Assembly (NCBI GenBank): GCA_963789215.1
Contig: CAWBJY010000008.1
Span: forward strand, 116,323 to 180,322
Direction: 5' to 3'
From: Phormidesmis sp963789215
GTDB taxonomy: Bacteria > Cyanobacteriota > Cyanobacteriia > Phormidesmidales > Phormidesmidaceae
DNA length: 64,000 nt
A model generated the notes under the pieces. That model saw only the letters and a list, made by a program, of their open reading frames with translations, made no database searches and was not told the DNA's origin. Shown here piece after piece: positions 17,273-25,926 of this stretch. Both the position numbers and the translations under genes were made by a program. The number at the start of each line of letters is the position of its first letter. The first letter of the stretch is position 1.

Positions 17273-18415
17273 ATGGCCGAGCGAACCAGAATCATCATCA
17301 TTGGCTGCGGCATAGTCGGTGCGATGACAGCCTACGAGCTAAGCGAAAAATTCTCCGCAGAAATTCACGTGCTCGACCGTCAAGGCCCAGCTCAAGGATC
17401 TACCGGATCTGCCTTAGGCGTACTCATGGGAGCCATTAGCGGCAGAGTAAAAGGGCGTACGTGGCGGCTTAGAGAAGCCAGCATTCGCCGACATCAAACA
17501 CTATTATTCGAGCTAACCAAGCAAGGCTACAACATTCCAAATACGCAGGGTATTGTTAGTCTCTGTTTTGACGAAGACAAGCTGCCCCGCTGGAAATCTC
17601 TAAAAGAAAAGAGAGAAACGCAGGGCTGGCCGCTAGAGATTTGGCAGCCAGCCGAACTCAAAGAACGCTGCCCGCAAGTGACCTTAGCCAGCCCTGAAGT
17701 GGATAATCTCACCAAAACCAGGCATGTAAAAGCGGCGATCTACTCTCCTTCAGACAGTCAGGTAAATCCCGTCGAACTTACCAAAGCGCTAGTTGCAGCG
17801 GCTACAGCTCGCGGCGTTCACTTTCACTGGAATACAGAAGTCACTCAGCTTGAGATCGAACATCAGCGCTGTGTAGCGGTTCAGACCCATCAAAATCGAC
17901 TCGCAGCCGATTGGGTCATTCTTACAGCCGGGCTAGGCTCTGCCGCCCTGACTCAGTTTGCCAGCGAACCGCTAGCGCTTATTCCCGTCCTTGGGCAAGC
18001 CGCAGAAATCCAGCTTCCAAAAACGCTGGGGCTAAAAGATTTCCAGCCCGTTATCAACGGTGATGATATTCAATTCGTGCCGTTAGGCGAAGGGCGCTAC
18101 TGGCTAGGGGCAACGGTAGAATTCCCCTCAGAAAATCAAGTGCTTGAGGCTCAAGCAAACGGAATTGAGAGTTTACTCAAGGGTGCAGAGCGCTTTTGTA
18201 GCGCGATCGCCCAAGCAGAAATAATCAAAACCTGGAGCGGCCTGCGCCCTCGCCCGGTCGGCCAACCCGCACCCGTCATCCAACCGCTAGGCAACACAGA
18301 AAATGTAATCCTAGCAACAGGCCATTATCGCAATGGCGTACTGCTAGCACCAGCAACAGCCTTAGAGCTATGCCGGCTCCTTGAAGCAGATATCCCACTT
18401 GCGAATGCTCGCTAG
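17273..18415 (+). CDS. FAD-dependent oxidoreductase, DAO family (glycine oxidase-like)
   Basis: A 380 aa flavoprotein. The dinucleotide-binding loop IIIIGCGIVGAMTAYELSE is at residues ~7-25, LDRQGPAQGSTGSALGVL follows as the second FAD contact, and a C-terminal GLRPRPVGQPAPVIQPLG...GHYRNGVLLAP closes the FAD site. That C-terminal pattern is typical of ThiO/glycine oxidase and D-amino-acid oxidases. It lacks the ThiG fusion seen in some cyanobacteria and has no thiamine neighbours, so the substrate is open. Confidence 0.85.
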   Translation: MAERTRIIIIGCGIVGAMTAYELSEKFSAEIHVLDRQGPAQGSTGSALGVLMGAISGRVKGRTWRLREASIRRHQTLLFELTKQGYNIPNTQGIVSLCFDEDKLPRWKSLKEKRETQGWPLEIWQPAELKERCPQVTLASPEVDNLTKTRHVKAAIYSPSDSQVNPVELTKALVAAATARGVHFHWNTEVTQLEIEHQRCVAVQTHQNRLAADWVILTAGLGSAALTQFASEPLALIPVLGQAAEIQLPKTLGLKDFQPVINGDDIQFVPLGEGRYWLGATVEFPSENQVLEAQANGIESLLKGAERFCSAIAQAEIIKTWSGLRPRPVGQPAPVIQPLGNTENVILATGHYRNGVLLAPATALELCRLLEADIPLANAR

Positions 18416-18551
18416 TCTGTAGCAGAAGGCGACGAAGACATAGCCGGAACTTCGACTTTCGACAATCCATCAGACTGCTGAGAAAATTGTTTATCAGGCT
18501 CCTCGCAGCTCACCAAAATAACTTGCGAGGTTTGCCTTTCGCGACCATTGG

Positions 18552-18569
18552 CGTCTATATAGTCTATAT
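18552..18569. repeat. 9 bp direct repeat
   Basis: GTCTATATA is duplicated in tandem in the short region before the MAPEG gene, close to its expected promoter zone. Confidence 0.6.
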
Positions 18570-18601
18570 ATAAGAGGTTAATCTTTCGCTTTGCCTTCAA
18601 T

Positions 18602-18991
18602 ATGACAACCGATATCATCTGCCTTCTAGCCCTAGCGCTCTGGTCTATTCCGCTCAACCACATTCCGGCCCTAGGTCGAACGGCTAAAGCAGGCATCGGC
18701 TGGGTTGCTGGCAATCGAGAGCAATCCGTAGAAGGCCCACCCTGGGTAGGTAGAGCCGACCGGGCGCAGCGTAACCATCACGACAACCTGGCAATGATTG
18801 CTGCTGTCATCTTAATTGCACAAATTACTGGGCAAAACGACCGCATTACCGCGAATGCAGCGATCGCAATTCTCGCTTTTCGCATCCTCCACGGCGTAGC
18901 CTACATGGCGGGCATTAGTCTCGTGCGATCGCTTGCATACCTCGGTTCCATCATTGCCTTAGGCGTTATCGTCTGGCGCATTTTAGCTTGA
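18602..18991 (+). CDS. MAPEG family membrane protein
   Basis: A 129 aa protein with about four hydrophobic segments. The motif RADRAQRNHHDNLAMIAAVILIA (residues ~56-78) is the MAPEG signature with the glutathione-contacting R-x-x-R-x-x-x-N pattern. Bacterial members have glutathione-transferase or peroxidase activity at membranes; the role here is not defined. Cyanobacteria carry several paralogs. Confidence 0.85.
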   Translation: MTTDIICLLALALWSIPLNHIPALGRTAKAGIGWVAGNREQSVEGPPWVGRADRAQRNHHDNLAMIAAVILIAQITGQNDRITANAAIAILAFRILHGVAYMAGISLVRSLAYLGSIIALGVIVWRILA

Positions 18992-19377
18992 TGGAACCGC
19001 TCTATGAAGAAATCATAAACAAGAAATAATAGCGGTTTTGACAGAAAAAGCGATCGCTACAAAACTTTCAGTTTTACTACGCACTGCTGTAGACCCAAAA
19101 TCAAAAAGCTTACTGACTTCGACCGCCGCTGCTAAGACGTTGCAAAACATTTATACATTGAAAGAACGATTTCTGTAGTAGAGCTACGTAAAACTCTTTT
19201 CAAAGAGACCGCTACTGATATTATTCAAGCCAGCAATACCAGCATAAAGTTATTGCAAAGGGTTCAGTACACATAGCTGATTTCACCCTGTATCGCTTGC
19301 AATGAGAAGGTTTTAGCGTTGTCGGCGCAAAGCAAAAAGGGAACGATGATGACGGAAATTGTCCATTCCCTAAAACT
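18992..19377. other. Intergenic region of 386 bp
   Basis: No gene, tRNA or strong hairpin is evident. A TTGACA at about 19038 lacks a good -10 partner. This region must hold the promoter of the following gene. Confidence 0.4.
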
Positions 19378-20457
19378 ATGACAGATTTATTTTTCGGCTT
19401 AAAGCAAAACTCTCTCAAGCTACAAACATTTCAAGCCGGTGTTTTAATTGAACAGCAAGAAGGCGAGCAAAACTTTGCCGCACCCAACGTAGGCCGATTT
19501 CGCATCTTTGCTGTAGACAGCGCCGATACTGGCAACAACGCTGACTTTGTTGACCGCACCTGGGTAGACCAAGGTGAAGGCATTGGCATTGTAGACGGTA
19601 ATGATGAAACCATTCGCGATCGCAAAGGCATCTCTGGAGACGAAATTCTAGGCATTCAAGTCAGCGGCTTCCAAACCAAAACAGCCAACCTCACGCTCGA
19701 TCGCGTCTCCTCTATCAACGGCGCACAGTTTAGAATCAAAGCCTTCAAGTCAGGCATCGAAGTCAGCTCGCAAATTATCTCGACCACCGGAAGCGGACGG
19801 CAGGCCATCAACTTCAGCAGCCCCACTGCGTTCGACGAAATTCAAATTTCAGCCGCAGACGACGATACCCGCTTCACCTTTCGCTCCATCAACTTGCCAA
19901 ACGCAACGCCTAAAGTATTGAGTTTTGGCCAAAGACCCAAGAAAACAGACATTCAGTTTCTGCAAGACGGCGAAGTCATAGCCCAAGCAACCGCTCGCCA
20001 AAACGGCATCGTTCCCAACGTTGGCCCCTTCAAGATCAGCGCAGTAAACAGCCTCGACTCTGGCAAAAACGCCAATTTTGTAGACCGCACCTTTTTTGAT
20101 CGGGGCGAAGGCATTGGCATAGCCGATGGCGACGATGGTAACAGCAGCAAGAAAAAGCGCATAGATGGAGACGAGATTCTAGGTCTTGACTTTGAAAATA
20201 CGCTCGCCACAGACGCCCTAATCAAAGTAGACCGGATTAGTTCTACAGATGGAGCTGCTATTCAAGTAGAAGCTTTTAGAGCAGGCATCTCAGTTGCCAC
20301 TGAAGTCTTTACGCTAGGCAGCGGCAATCTAACGGGCGAAAACACGCTCAACTTCGGCAGCACCAGCGCCTTCGATTCACTACAAATTTCAGCCGCCGAC
20401 ACAGACACCCAATTCACCTTCCGTAGACTCGATCTACCCGGCGCATTCACTCTGTAA
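19378..20457 (+). CDS. Duplicated-domain protein, function unknown
   Basis: A 359 aa protein made of two copies of a ~165-residue domain (about 15-175 and 190-357). Both copies contain PNVG(R/P)F(R/K)I.AV(D/N)S, NADFVDRT/NANFVDRT, GEGIGI.DG.D, GDEILG and a closing FDEIQISAADDDTRFTFR / FDSLQISAADTDTQFTFR. The acidic DGNDE/DGDDG loops could bind calcium. There is no signal peptide. Composition recalls secreted or S-layer-type cyanobacterial repeat proteins, but I cannot assign a function. Confidence 0.75.
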   Translation: MTDLFFGLKQNSLKLQTFQAGVLIEQQEGEQNFAAPNVGRFRIFAVDSADTGNNADFVDRTWVDQGEGIGIVDGNDETIRDRKGISGDEILGIQVSGFQTKTANLTLDRVSSINGAQFRIKAFKSGIEVSSQIISTTGSGRQAINFSSPTAFDEIQISAADDDTRFTFRSINLPNATPKVLSFGQRPKKTDIQFLQDGEVIAQATARQNGIVPNVGPFKISAVNSLDSGKNANFVDRTFFDRGEGIGIADGDDGNSSKKKRIDGDEILGLDFENTLATDALIKVDRISSTDGAAIQVEAFRAGISVATEVFTLGSGNLTGENTLNFGSTSAFDSLQISAADTDTQFTFRRLDLPGAFTL

Positions 20458-20500
20458 TCATTTACTATCTGGCGAGTACACCGTCTAACGAGTACAAACG

Positions 20501-20536
20501 CAGCGTCAAACAGCATTTAGCTATAGTTTGACGCTG
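20501..20536. terminator. Hairpin between convergent genes, likely terminator
   Basis: CAGCGTCAAAC and GTTTGACGCTG form a perfect 11 bp stem with a 14-base loop. No strong T-run follows on either strand, so termination is inferred from position between two convergent genes. Confidence 0.5.
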
Positions 20537-20585
20537 ATTCGTCTAAGTCCGGCTTGTATTATATCCTTGCACTTATCTAAGCCCG

Positions 20586-21095
20586 CTACATCGAGGGTTC
20601 TAAATGCATGGCGAGTTCTCTTAGCCAGTCTATAAACAGTCGAATATCTCTATCTATCAGGTTCCAGGTCGAAGGATATTTCTCCAGCAGCCGGTCTAAT
20701 TTCTCCACGTCTAGCTCAAAGCCGTAGATATTACGAACCACATGTCTAAATCCTAAGAACTCTTGTAGCTGCTTCTCCGTCTCAACCGTAATCACAGCTT
20801 TGCGATCTTCTCTATCAACGGTCATTCTAGAGAGCAAGCGTCTGTGCCAATCAGCGCTCTTCGAGACACCTCCATTTAGCGCTGTTGAAATCAAGCTAAA
20901 AATTCGCTCGCAACCTGTGTAGAAGTTATGAAATTTAAGCGCTAAACTCTCGTAAAATGACGCTGCATAACGTGGCGCTTCGACAATATCCCGCTGCAAC
21001 GCTTGAACCTGTAGTTGTAGCTCATGCAATTTAGCCAGCTCCATCTCCAAATCGCCTGCTAGCTCTCGCAAAAGACCAGGCTCACGAGTTTGCAT
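20586..21095 (-). CDS. HEPN domain protein (HepT-like toxin candidate)
   Basis: A 169 aa all-helical protein of the HepT-like group, the partner of the nucleotidyltransferase gene just upstream. The usual HEPN ribonuclease motif RX4HXY is represented by R117-HVVR-N122-I-Y124, so the catalytic histidine position is asparagine. The ATG at 21095 (MQTREPG) is preferred over the TTG at 21116; it overlaps the antitoxin gene by 14 nt, the normal arrangement. In MNT/HEPN modules the nucleotidyltransferase adenylylates HEPN on the motif tyrosine. Whether this one is an active toxin is doubtful because of the Asn. Confidence 0.8.
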   Translation of the reverse strand: MQTREPGLLRELAGDLEMELAKLHELQLQVQALQRDIVEAPRYAASFYESLALKFHNFYTGCERIFSLISTALNGGVSKSADWHRRLLSRMTVDREDRKAVITVETEKQLQEFLGFRHVVRNIYGFELDVEKLDRLLEKYPSTWNLIDRDIRLFIDWLRELAMHLEPSM

Positions 21096-21456
21096 CAACC
21101 ACTCTCCCTGTTTCAAATACCCGATCCCTAAACCGAGCGTCCAAAGATTCTATAGGCTTTAGATCGATCCAACGATCGCTCTTTGCATTTACAGCAGCTA
21201 ACGCCTCAAAAAAATCAGCATCAGCCATCCCTTCAGCGGCTATGTCAATGTCCGAGTCTTCACCAAAGCGATCGCTTACCAACGAACCAAAAACAATTAC
21301 CTTAGTCACACCAAACTGACTTTTCAGCAAGCGAGCCACCTTCTCAACCTCAGCCCAGGCCGCTTCCTCCCACACCTTCTCCTGAGCCACTCGCTTAGCC
21401 TGACGCGATCGCCAATAGTCTATATATTTTTGCTCAACCTGCGTTTGCTCAACCAT
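21082..21456 (-). CDS. MNT-type nucleotidyltransferase (MntA-like antitoxin candidate)
   Basis: A 124 aa minimal nucleotidyltransferase. The active-site pattern GSX10DXD is complete: VFGSLVSDRFGEDSDIDIAAEG. The N-terminal third is a charged helix (YWRSRQAKRVAQEKVWEEAAW) that may mediate contact with the partner. The downstream HEPN gene overlaps it by 14 nt. In characterised pairs this protein transfers AMP to HEPN and neutralises it. Confidence 0.85.
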   Translation of the reverse strand: MVEQTQVEQKYIDYWRSRQAKRVAQEKVWEEAAWAEVEKVARLLKSQFGVTKVIVFGSLVSDRFGEDSDIDIAAEGMADADFFEALAAVNAKSDRWIDLKPIESLDARFRDRVFETGRVVDANS

Positions 21457-21557
21457 ATCGCTAGCTATTCGGTTAAAGCCGTCATCATCGCGCTTTAATC
21501 CGATTCTAATCTATAGCTACGAGAGAATCAGCGCAGCCGCACGCTAAAACTGGTCGC

Positions 21558-23606
21558 CTAAAACCGGTAGTCAATGCTGAAGTAAATAAACGCCGACTGA
21601 TCGCTATCTCCCGGCTCGTTCACTTTAATCAGCGGAATGCCCACATCCAAACGCGCCTGCACATTCTCCACCAAGTTCGTAATCACGCCGACGCCCGTTC
21701 CCAATAGCCATCTCTGCTCGCTGGTATTGCCCCTGTTGTTCCACACCGCCGCCGTATCTAGAAAGGGCGCAATTTGCGTCGCAGGTGAGCCATCTTCATT
21801 CCGCAAAACCGTCGTCCGATTTTCAACCGAAGCCCGAAAACCGTTATCGCCAAAGCGAGCATTCTGACTGTAGCCCCGCACAGACGTTGCACCGCCGATA
21901 ATGAACTGGTCCGCACCCAGCAGACTATCAGGAGAAGCCTGAAAGCTCCCCTGTATTAATAGCAAGTTATCGCGATTAATCACCTGCGCCCGCTGCACCT
22001 GTCCTAGCCAGCTAAAGAACTGCCCGTCGGCTTCACCATCGGCTCGATTGGTAGCCTCTAACAAACCTGTGCCTAAGTTAAACTGCGATCGCAGCCCCCA
22101 AGCCCCTTTGCGATCGCGCTTCAAATAATCCTGTTCAAACTGAAACACGCTGGTTCGAGTAGAATCAATTACCACATCGCTAACCAACGTCTCGCCCGTA
22201 CGATGGCGAAACCCCAGCGACAGCGCAAACTCTTTATTCGGCTTACGAATCAAAGGCTGACGATAGGTTAGCTCGTAAGTATCCGAAGATCCCCTCACGC
22301 CCAAAGCCTGCAGCTCTGGATCAATCAGCGCAAACGTACTGGGCGAATAGCGCGCCTGCAAAGTACCGTCCATCGCATTCAGCGGCACGCTATAGCCAAA
22401 GTTGTAAGCAGTAGATCCACCTGCCGTACTGCGAAAAGCCGAAGCCGATAGGCGATCGCCCAACCCCAGCGGACTATTAAAAGTCGTCTCTACGCCCATT
22501 CGCCCCACTCCCACACTCGGCGGCGAGTTCGTATCAAAAACGGCTCGGCCCGAAAACAAAGGCGACGCTAGCACCCGCACAATCAGTAAACTTTGACCCT
22601 CCCCAGTTCCAGCTCTCAAGCTCGCCTCAATGCGATCTACCAGCGGATCGGCTCGCAATAGCTGAAGCTGAGACTCCAGAGCAGATTGGTTTAGCGGAGT
22701 TTTATTAGCGAGGTTTACGCGATCGCGCACATAGTCAGCCAACCGGCGCGTCCCCTCCACCTGAATGGCTTCTAAGCTACCCTCCACCGCTCGAATCTGC
22801 ACCACGCCATCCACAATAGACTGCTCGCTCAGTACTGCCCTTGAGGTGATGTAACCACTCTCTAAATAGAGCCGGGTAACATCATCGGCTACCTGACGCA
22901 GCTCGCGCAGACCCAGATCTTGCCCCTCGTAAGGCGAAACAACTGGCTCAAAATCCTGAGCCGAAAACACCGTGCTGCCGACGACTTGAATATCACTAAT
23001 CAAGACTTTCGTCGTATTCGTTGGTACACCTGGATCGGGTTCTGGCGCAACCGACTCCGGTAAAACTTGCGCAGGCTCAGCTAAAGGCTCTAAAGTCTCT
23101 TCTGGCTCCGAGAGTTCGCCAGCAGGCGTATTCTGACTTAACAAAGGACTTGTTTTTAGCGGCGAAGCAGGCAACTGCAAGCTCCCAGATTCCGCAGAAG
23201 TCCCAGAAATGATCTCAGAAACAACGCTAGTAGGAGCAGCGTTGCTATCTATCACATCGACCGCTGTCTCGCCGAGTAAATCCGTCCTCCGCGTAGGCGA
23301 ATTCTCCTGAGGCAACAGGTCTAGAAGCGTTACTTCTTGATTCAAGCGACGATGTTTCTCGCTCTCAGCAGCCACTTCAACATCAATAGCTACAGTATCG
23401 CGAGTCTCCAGAACAGGGATATCTAAGGCCGCGCTGTTCGAATCAGTCCTCTCGGGCGTTGTCGTCTCTAAAGCAGTAGAGTCAGCAGCGAGGTTTAGCA
23501 AACTCTCTTCTAGCTGAGAATCGGCAGCGATCGCCGGTCGAGACGAAACGGCACCGCTTCCCAAAATACTGATTACTGCAATGCTCTGCGCCAGCCCAAC
23601 TTTCAT
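21558..23606 (-). CDS. TpsB-type outer-membrane transporter (ShlB/FhaC/HecB family)
   Basis: A 682 aa Omp85-superfamily protein for two-partner secretion. The start at 23606 gives a signal peptide (ending near AIA). A ~170-residue Ser/Glu/Pro-rich linker follows, then POTRA domains (ISDIQVVGSTVFS ... LYLESGYITSRAVL; VRAVEG-like IRAVEGSLEAIQVEG), then a 16-strand barrel with the L6 motif VRGY in GGATSVRGYSQNARFG, and a C-terminal aromatic (DYRF). Its substrate (TpsA) should be a large haemagglutinin-repeat protein; none is present in this window. The long linker before POTRA is common in cyanobacterial homologs. Confidence 0.9.
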   Translation of the reverse strand: MKVGLAQSIAVISILGSGAVSSRPAIAADSQLEESLLNLAADSTALETTTPERTDSNSAALDIPVLETRDTVAIDVEVAAESEKHRRLNQEVTLLDLLPQENSPTRRTDLLGETAVDVIDSNAAPTSVVSEIISGTSAESGSLQLPASPLKTSPLLSQNTPAGELSEPEETLEPLAEPAQVLPESVAPEPDPGVPTNTTKVLISDIQVVGSTVFSAQDFEPVVSPYEGQDLGLRELRQVADDVTRLYLESGYITSRAVLSEQSIVDGVVQIRAVEGSLEAIQVEGTRRLADYVRDRVNLANKTPLNQSALESQLQLLRADPLVDRIEASLRAGTGEGQSLLIVRVLASPLFSGRAVFDTNSPPSVGVGRMGVETTFNSPLGLGDRLSASAFRSTAGGSTAYNFGYSVPLNAMDGTLQARYSPSTFALIDPELQALGVRGSSDTYELTYRQPLIRKPNKEFALSLGFRHRTGETLVSDVVIDSTRTSVFQFEQDYLKRDRKGAWGLRSQFNLGTGLLEATNRADGEADGQFFSWLGQVQRAQVINRDNLLLIQGSFQASPDSLLGADQFIIGGATSVRGYSQNARFGDNGFRASVENRTTVLRNEDGSPATQIAPFLDTAAVWNNRGNTSEQRWLLGTGVGVITNLVENVQARLDVGIPLIKVNEPGDSDQSAFIYFSIDYRF

Positions 23607-23897
23607 ACGTATCAATTACTTAGCTTCTACTTCGTTAGCTTGCAGCTCGAATATTCGCAGACTGGTTGCGAGGTGAATCAGGTAAAAATTAGGCACCCAA
23701 AGCCCGCTCTAGGCTACCCGTTTTCGATCGGTCACCAACAAAAGTTGAATTAATGCAAAAGCTTTAATAGCACTGCTTACAAAGATGCTCTCAGTACATA
23801 TTCATTCTCAAGAGATATTGAAATCAGCCATAGCAAACGCTAGAGTAAGCGGCAATAGCCAAACAAAACGGCACTATTCGTATCGCAAGGATTATTC

Positions 23898-24152
23898 ATG
23901 GCTGCTAACCAACCCCTCACCGGCATTGCACTCGTTGACTGCGCCAAGGCAAACGCTCAGCAGGGCGTACAAGAAGCTGCCAAACTCTGCGGCTACGGCG
24001 ATAACATTAGCGACTTTCAGTCAGCTCTAAAGCAAGCCGGAGAAGACATGGGCGTCAAGCTAGACGAACTCGACGACCTAATCACCGATCAGTTCATCGC
24101 TAAGCGCAACCCCGTCATGGACATTGGCCCAGAAACTACTTCTCAGCTATAA
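23898..24152 (+). CDS. Small conserved-looking soluble protein, unknown
   Basis: An 84 aa protein with two cysteines (DCAKAN, LCGYGDN) and an acidic C-terminal half (KLDELDDLITDQF). It resembles short uncharacterised cyanobacterial proteins, but I cannot name a family. The plausible start is the ATG at 23898, preceded by an AAGGA-like sequence. Confidence 0.6.
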   Translation: MAANQPLTGIALVDCAKANAQQGVQEAAKLCGYGDNISDFQSALKQAGEDMGVKLDELDDLITDQFIAKRNPVMDIGPETTSQL

Positions 24153-24180
24153 AAGCCCAACAATCTTTCTGAGTTTCGCA

Positions 24181-24258
24181 GTTTAGGCTAGTAGTTTAGG
24201 CAAACAATTTAGGCCAGTAGTTTAGACGAACAGTTTAGACGAACAGTTTAGGCAAACA
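24181..24258 (+). repeat. 13 bp tandem repeat x 6 directly upstream of a start codon
   Basis: Six gap-free units: GTTTAGGCTAGTA, GTTTAGGCAAACA, ATTTAGGCCAGTA, GTTTAGACGAACA twice, and GTTTAGGCAAACA. The array fills almost all of the space between the preceding gene and the GNAT start codon at 24263, leaving four bases. Confidence 0.95.
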
Positions 24259-24262
24259 GCCT

Positions 24263-24715
24263 ATGGACATTCGCAATGGCCGTTTGGAAGATGCTTCTAC
24301 CGTAGCTGCCTTGCTAGAACAACTAGGGTACTCAGAAACAGCTAGATGCACCAAAGACAAACTACGCCAGCTAATCTCTCACCCCGATGCGCTGCTTTTA
24401 GTCGCCGTTGACAATACCGACAAGGTAGTAGGCTTTGTTTCAGCGCATTTTATCCTTCAGCTAGGTTTAGCCGGGGACTTTTGCCGAATCAGCTATTTTT
24501 GTGTTGATCAGCAGAGCAGATCTTCCGGCATTGGTCGGTTGTTAGAAGCTTCGGTCGTTGCGGCAGCTCAAAAACGAGGATGCGATCGCATCGAAGTTCA
24601 TTGTCACATTAGACGCGATCGCGCCCACAGCTTCTACGCCCGCCAAGGCTATATCGAAGACCCTAAATATCTGTTAAAAAAACTCCCGACCGCTACTCAC
24701 CTAGCCCCGGAATAA
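24263..24715 (+). CDS. GNAT family N-acetyltransferase
   Basis: A 150 aa single-domain GNAT enzyme. The acetyl-CoA loop is SRSSGIGRLLEASVVAAAQKRGC (residues ~84-106, R/Q-x-x-G-x-G/A), and the C-terminal HSFYARQGY is the usual GNAT strand-helix motif. Acceptor unknown. Its upstream region consists of six 13 bp repeats, without a visible ribosome-binding site. Its 3' end overlaps the convergent reductase gene by 23 bp. Confidence 0.85.
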   Translation: MDIRNGRLEDASTVAALLEQLGYSETARCTKDKLRQLISHPDALLLVAVDNTDKVVGFVSAHFILQLGLAGDFCRISYFCVDQQSRSSGIGRLLEASVVAAAQKRGCDRIEVHCHIRRDRAHSFYARQGYIEDPKYLLKKLPTATHLAPE

Positions 24716-25820
24716 AGCTCGTACTAATCCGCTTAATCACCCGGTTCGCGATATCAGCGTAGCTCACCTCACCCGCCAAAATCTGTCCCAATCGCTTTGT
24801 CGCCGTAGGCCGTTTAATGCCCACCCGATAGCCAATTTTAGGCACCCGAAAAAATACCCCCGCAATCCGCTGCGCCCACTGCATATCTGCCCCCCAGCTC
24901 TCATGAATGGTCTGCGTATAGCCAGCTAGCGCGCCAGGCACCCCATCCAAAGCCTGAGAAATTGCCTCAGCCGCCTTCATACCGCTATACAGCGCCGGAC
25001 GAATCCCTTCAGCCGTTAGCGGATCAACAATCGCCGCCGCCTCGCCTACAATCAGCGCCTGTTGAAAATGCAGCTTGTGATTCCCATCCCAGAGCTTTAG
25101 CGGGTGGGTGTAAAGCTTGCCCTGATCAAACGTCACGTCAAAATCAGAAACATACTGCCGCAGCGGCGTCTCTAAATCTTTCAGCGACCCACCGATAAAG
25201 CTGCTAATACCCATCGAGTAGCCCTGTTCCTTCGGAAAGCTCCAAACGCAGCCATTCTTGACTAAGCCAAACTCAAAGCTAAACGCGCCGTTTTCAATCG
25301 GCGACGCCACCGGCACTTCCAACACACCCGACTCGCGCGTGCGATGCGACCGAAATCCCAACCAGTCTGCCATTGGCCCCATCGGCCCATCCGCAGCGAT
25401 CAGATATTGCGCTGTAAAGACTTCATCAGCGGCCCTGACCTGCCAGCGATCGCCCAAAAACTCAATTCCCGTCACCCCCATCCGATCCTTTAGCTGAGCG
25501 CCCTTAGCCACCGCCTGATCTATCAAAAACTGATCGAACACATCGCGCCGCACCGTCCAAATGGGGTCAGTCTCCAGCTCCGCGTCAATCGCATCACCTA
25601 GCTTCCAGGTATAGCGAACCCGGCGAACTTTACCGTCAATTGCAGGCGAAAAGTCAAAGTCAAACCAGTCCGCTACGCTAGGAGACACGGCCCCGCTGCA
25701 AGGTCTATATCGAGGCAGCGCAGCTTTCTCTAAGATCAGAACCTCGCGGCCCGCCTTTGCCAGATGATAGGCCGCTGAACTACCCGCAGGCCCACCACCG
25801 ACAATAATGCAATCAAACAT
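24693..25820 (-). CDS. Geranylgeranyl reductase family flavoprotein
   Basis: A 375 aa FAD enzyme with N-terminal IIVGGGPAGSSAAYHLAKAG, PRYRPCSGAVSP (the family PXXKXCGG-like step, here with a single Cys-Ser), AADGPMGP and the second FAD motif IVGEAAAIVDPLTAEGIRPAL. Family members saturate prenyl chains of chlorophyll, tocopherol or lipids. The sequence is divergent from chlP, so it is more likely a paralog with unknown prenyl substrate. It is transcribed alone and overlaps the GNAT gene at its 3' end. Confidence 0.85.
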   Translation of the reverse strand: MFDCIIVGGGPAGSSAAYHLAKAGREVLILEKAALPRYRPCSGAVSPSVADWFDFDFSPAIDGKVRRVRYTWKLGDAIDAELETDPIWTVRRDVFDQFLIDQAVAKGAQLKDRMGVTGIEFLGDRWQVRAADEVFTAQYLIAADGPMGPMADWLGFRSHRTRESGVLEVPVASPIENGAFSFEFGLVKNGCVWSFPKEQGYSMGISSFIGGSLKDLETPLRQYVSDFDVTFDQGKLYTHPLKLWDGNHKLHFQQALIVGEAAAIVDPLTAEGIRPALYSGMKAAEAISQALDGVPGALAGYTQTIHESWGADMQWAQRIAGVFFRVPKIGYRVGIKRPTATKRLGQILAGEVSYADIANRVIKRISTSFIPGLGE

Positions 25821-25926
25821 GTTTTAAGCAGATGCCCTCAAGCAACAAAACAAGAAAGTAATCAACCCTTTTGGAATGGGCCCCTGGCCTGTCCAATCCG
25901 GACGCTAATCATCCCAAACATCGGTT

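Noticed and set aside
18412..18618. Minus-strand frame of about 68 codons between the oxidoreductase and MAPEG genes
   Set aside because: It overlaps the MAPEG start, has no ribosome-binding site or recognisable features, and a Ser-rich tail typical of chance frames.
24263..25820. Functional link between the GNAT enzyme and the reductase
   Set aside because: They are convergent and only overlap at their 3' ends by 23 bp; no shared promoter.
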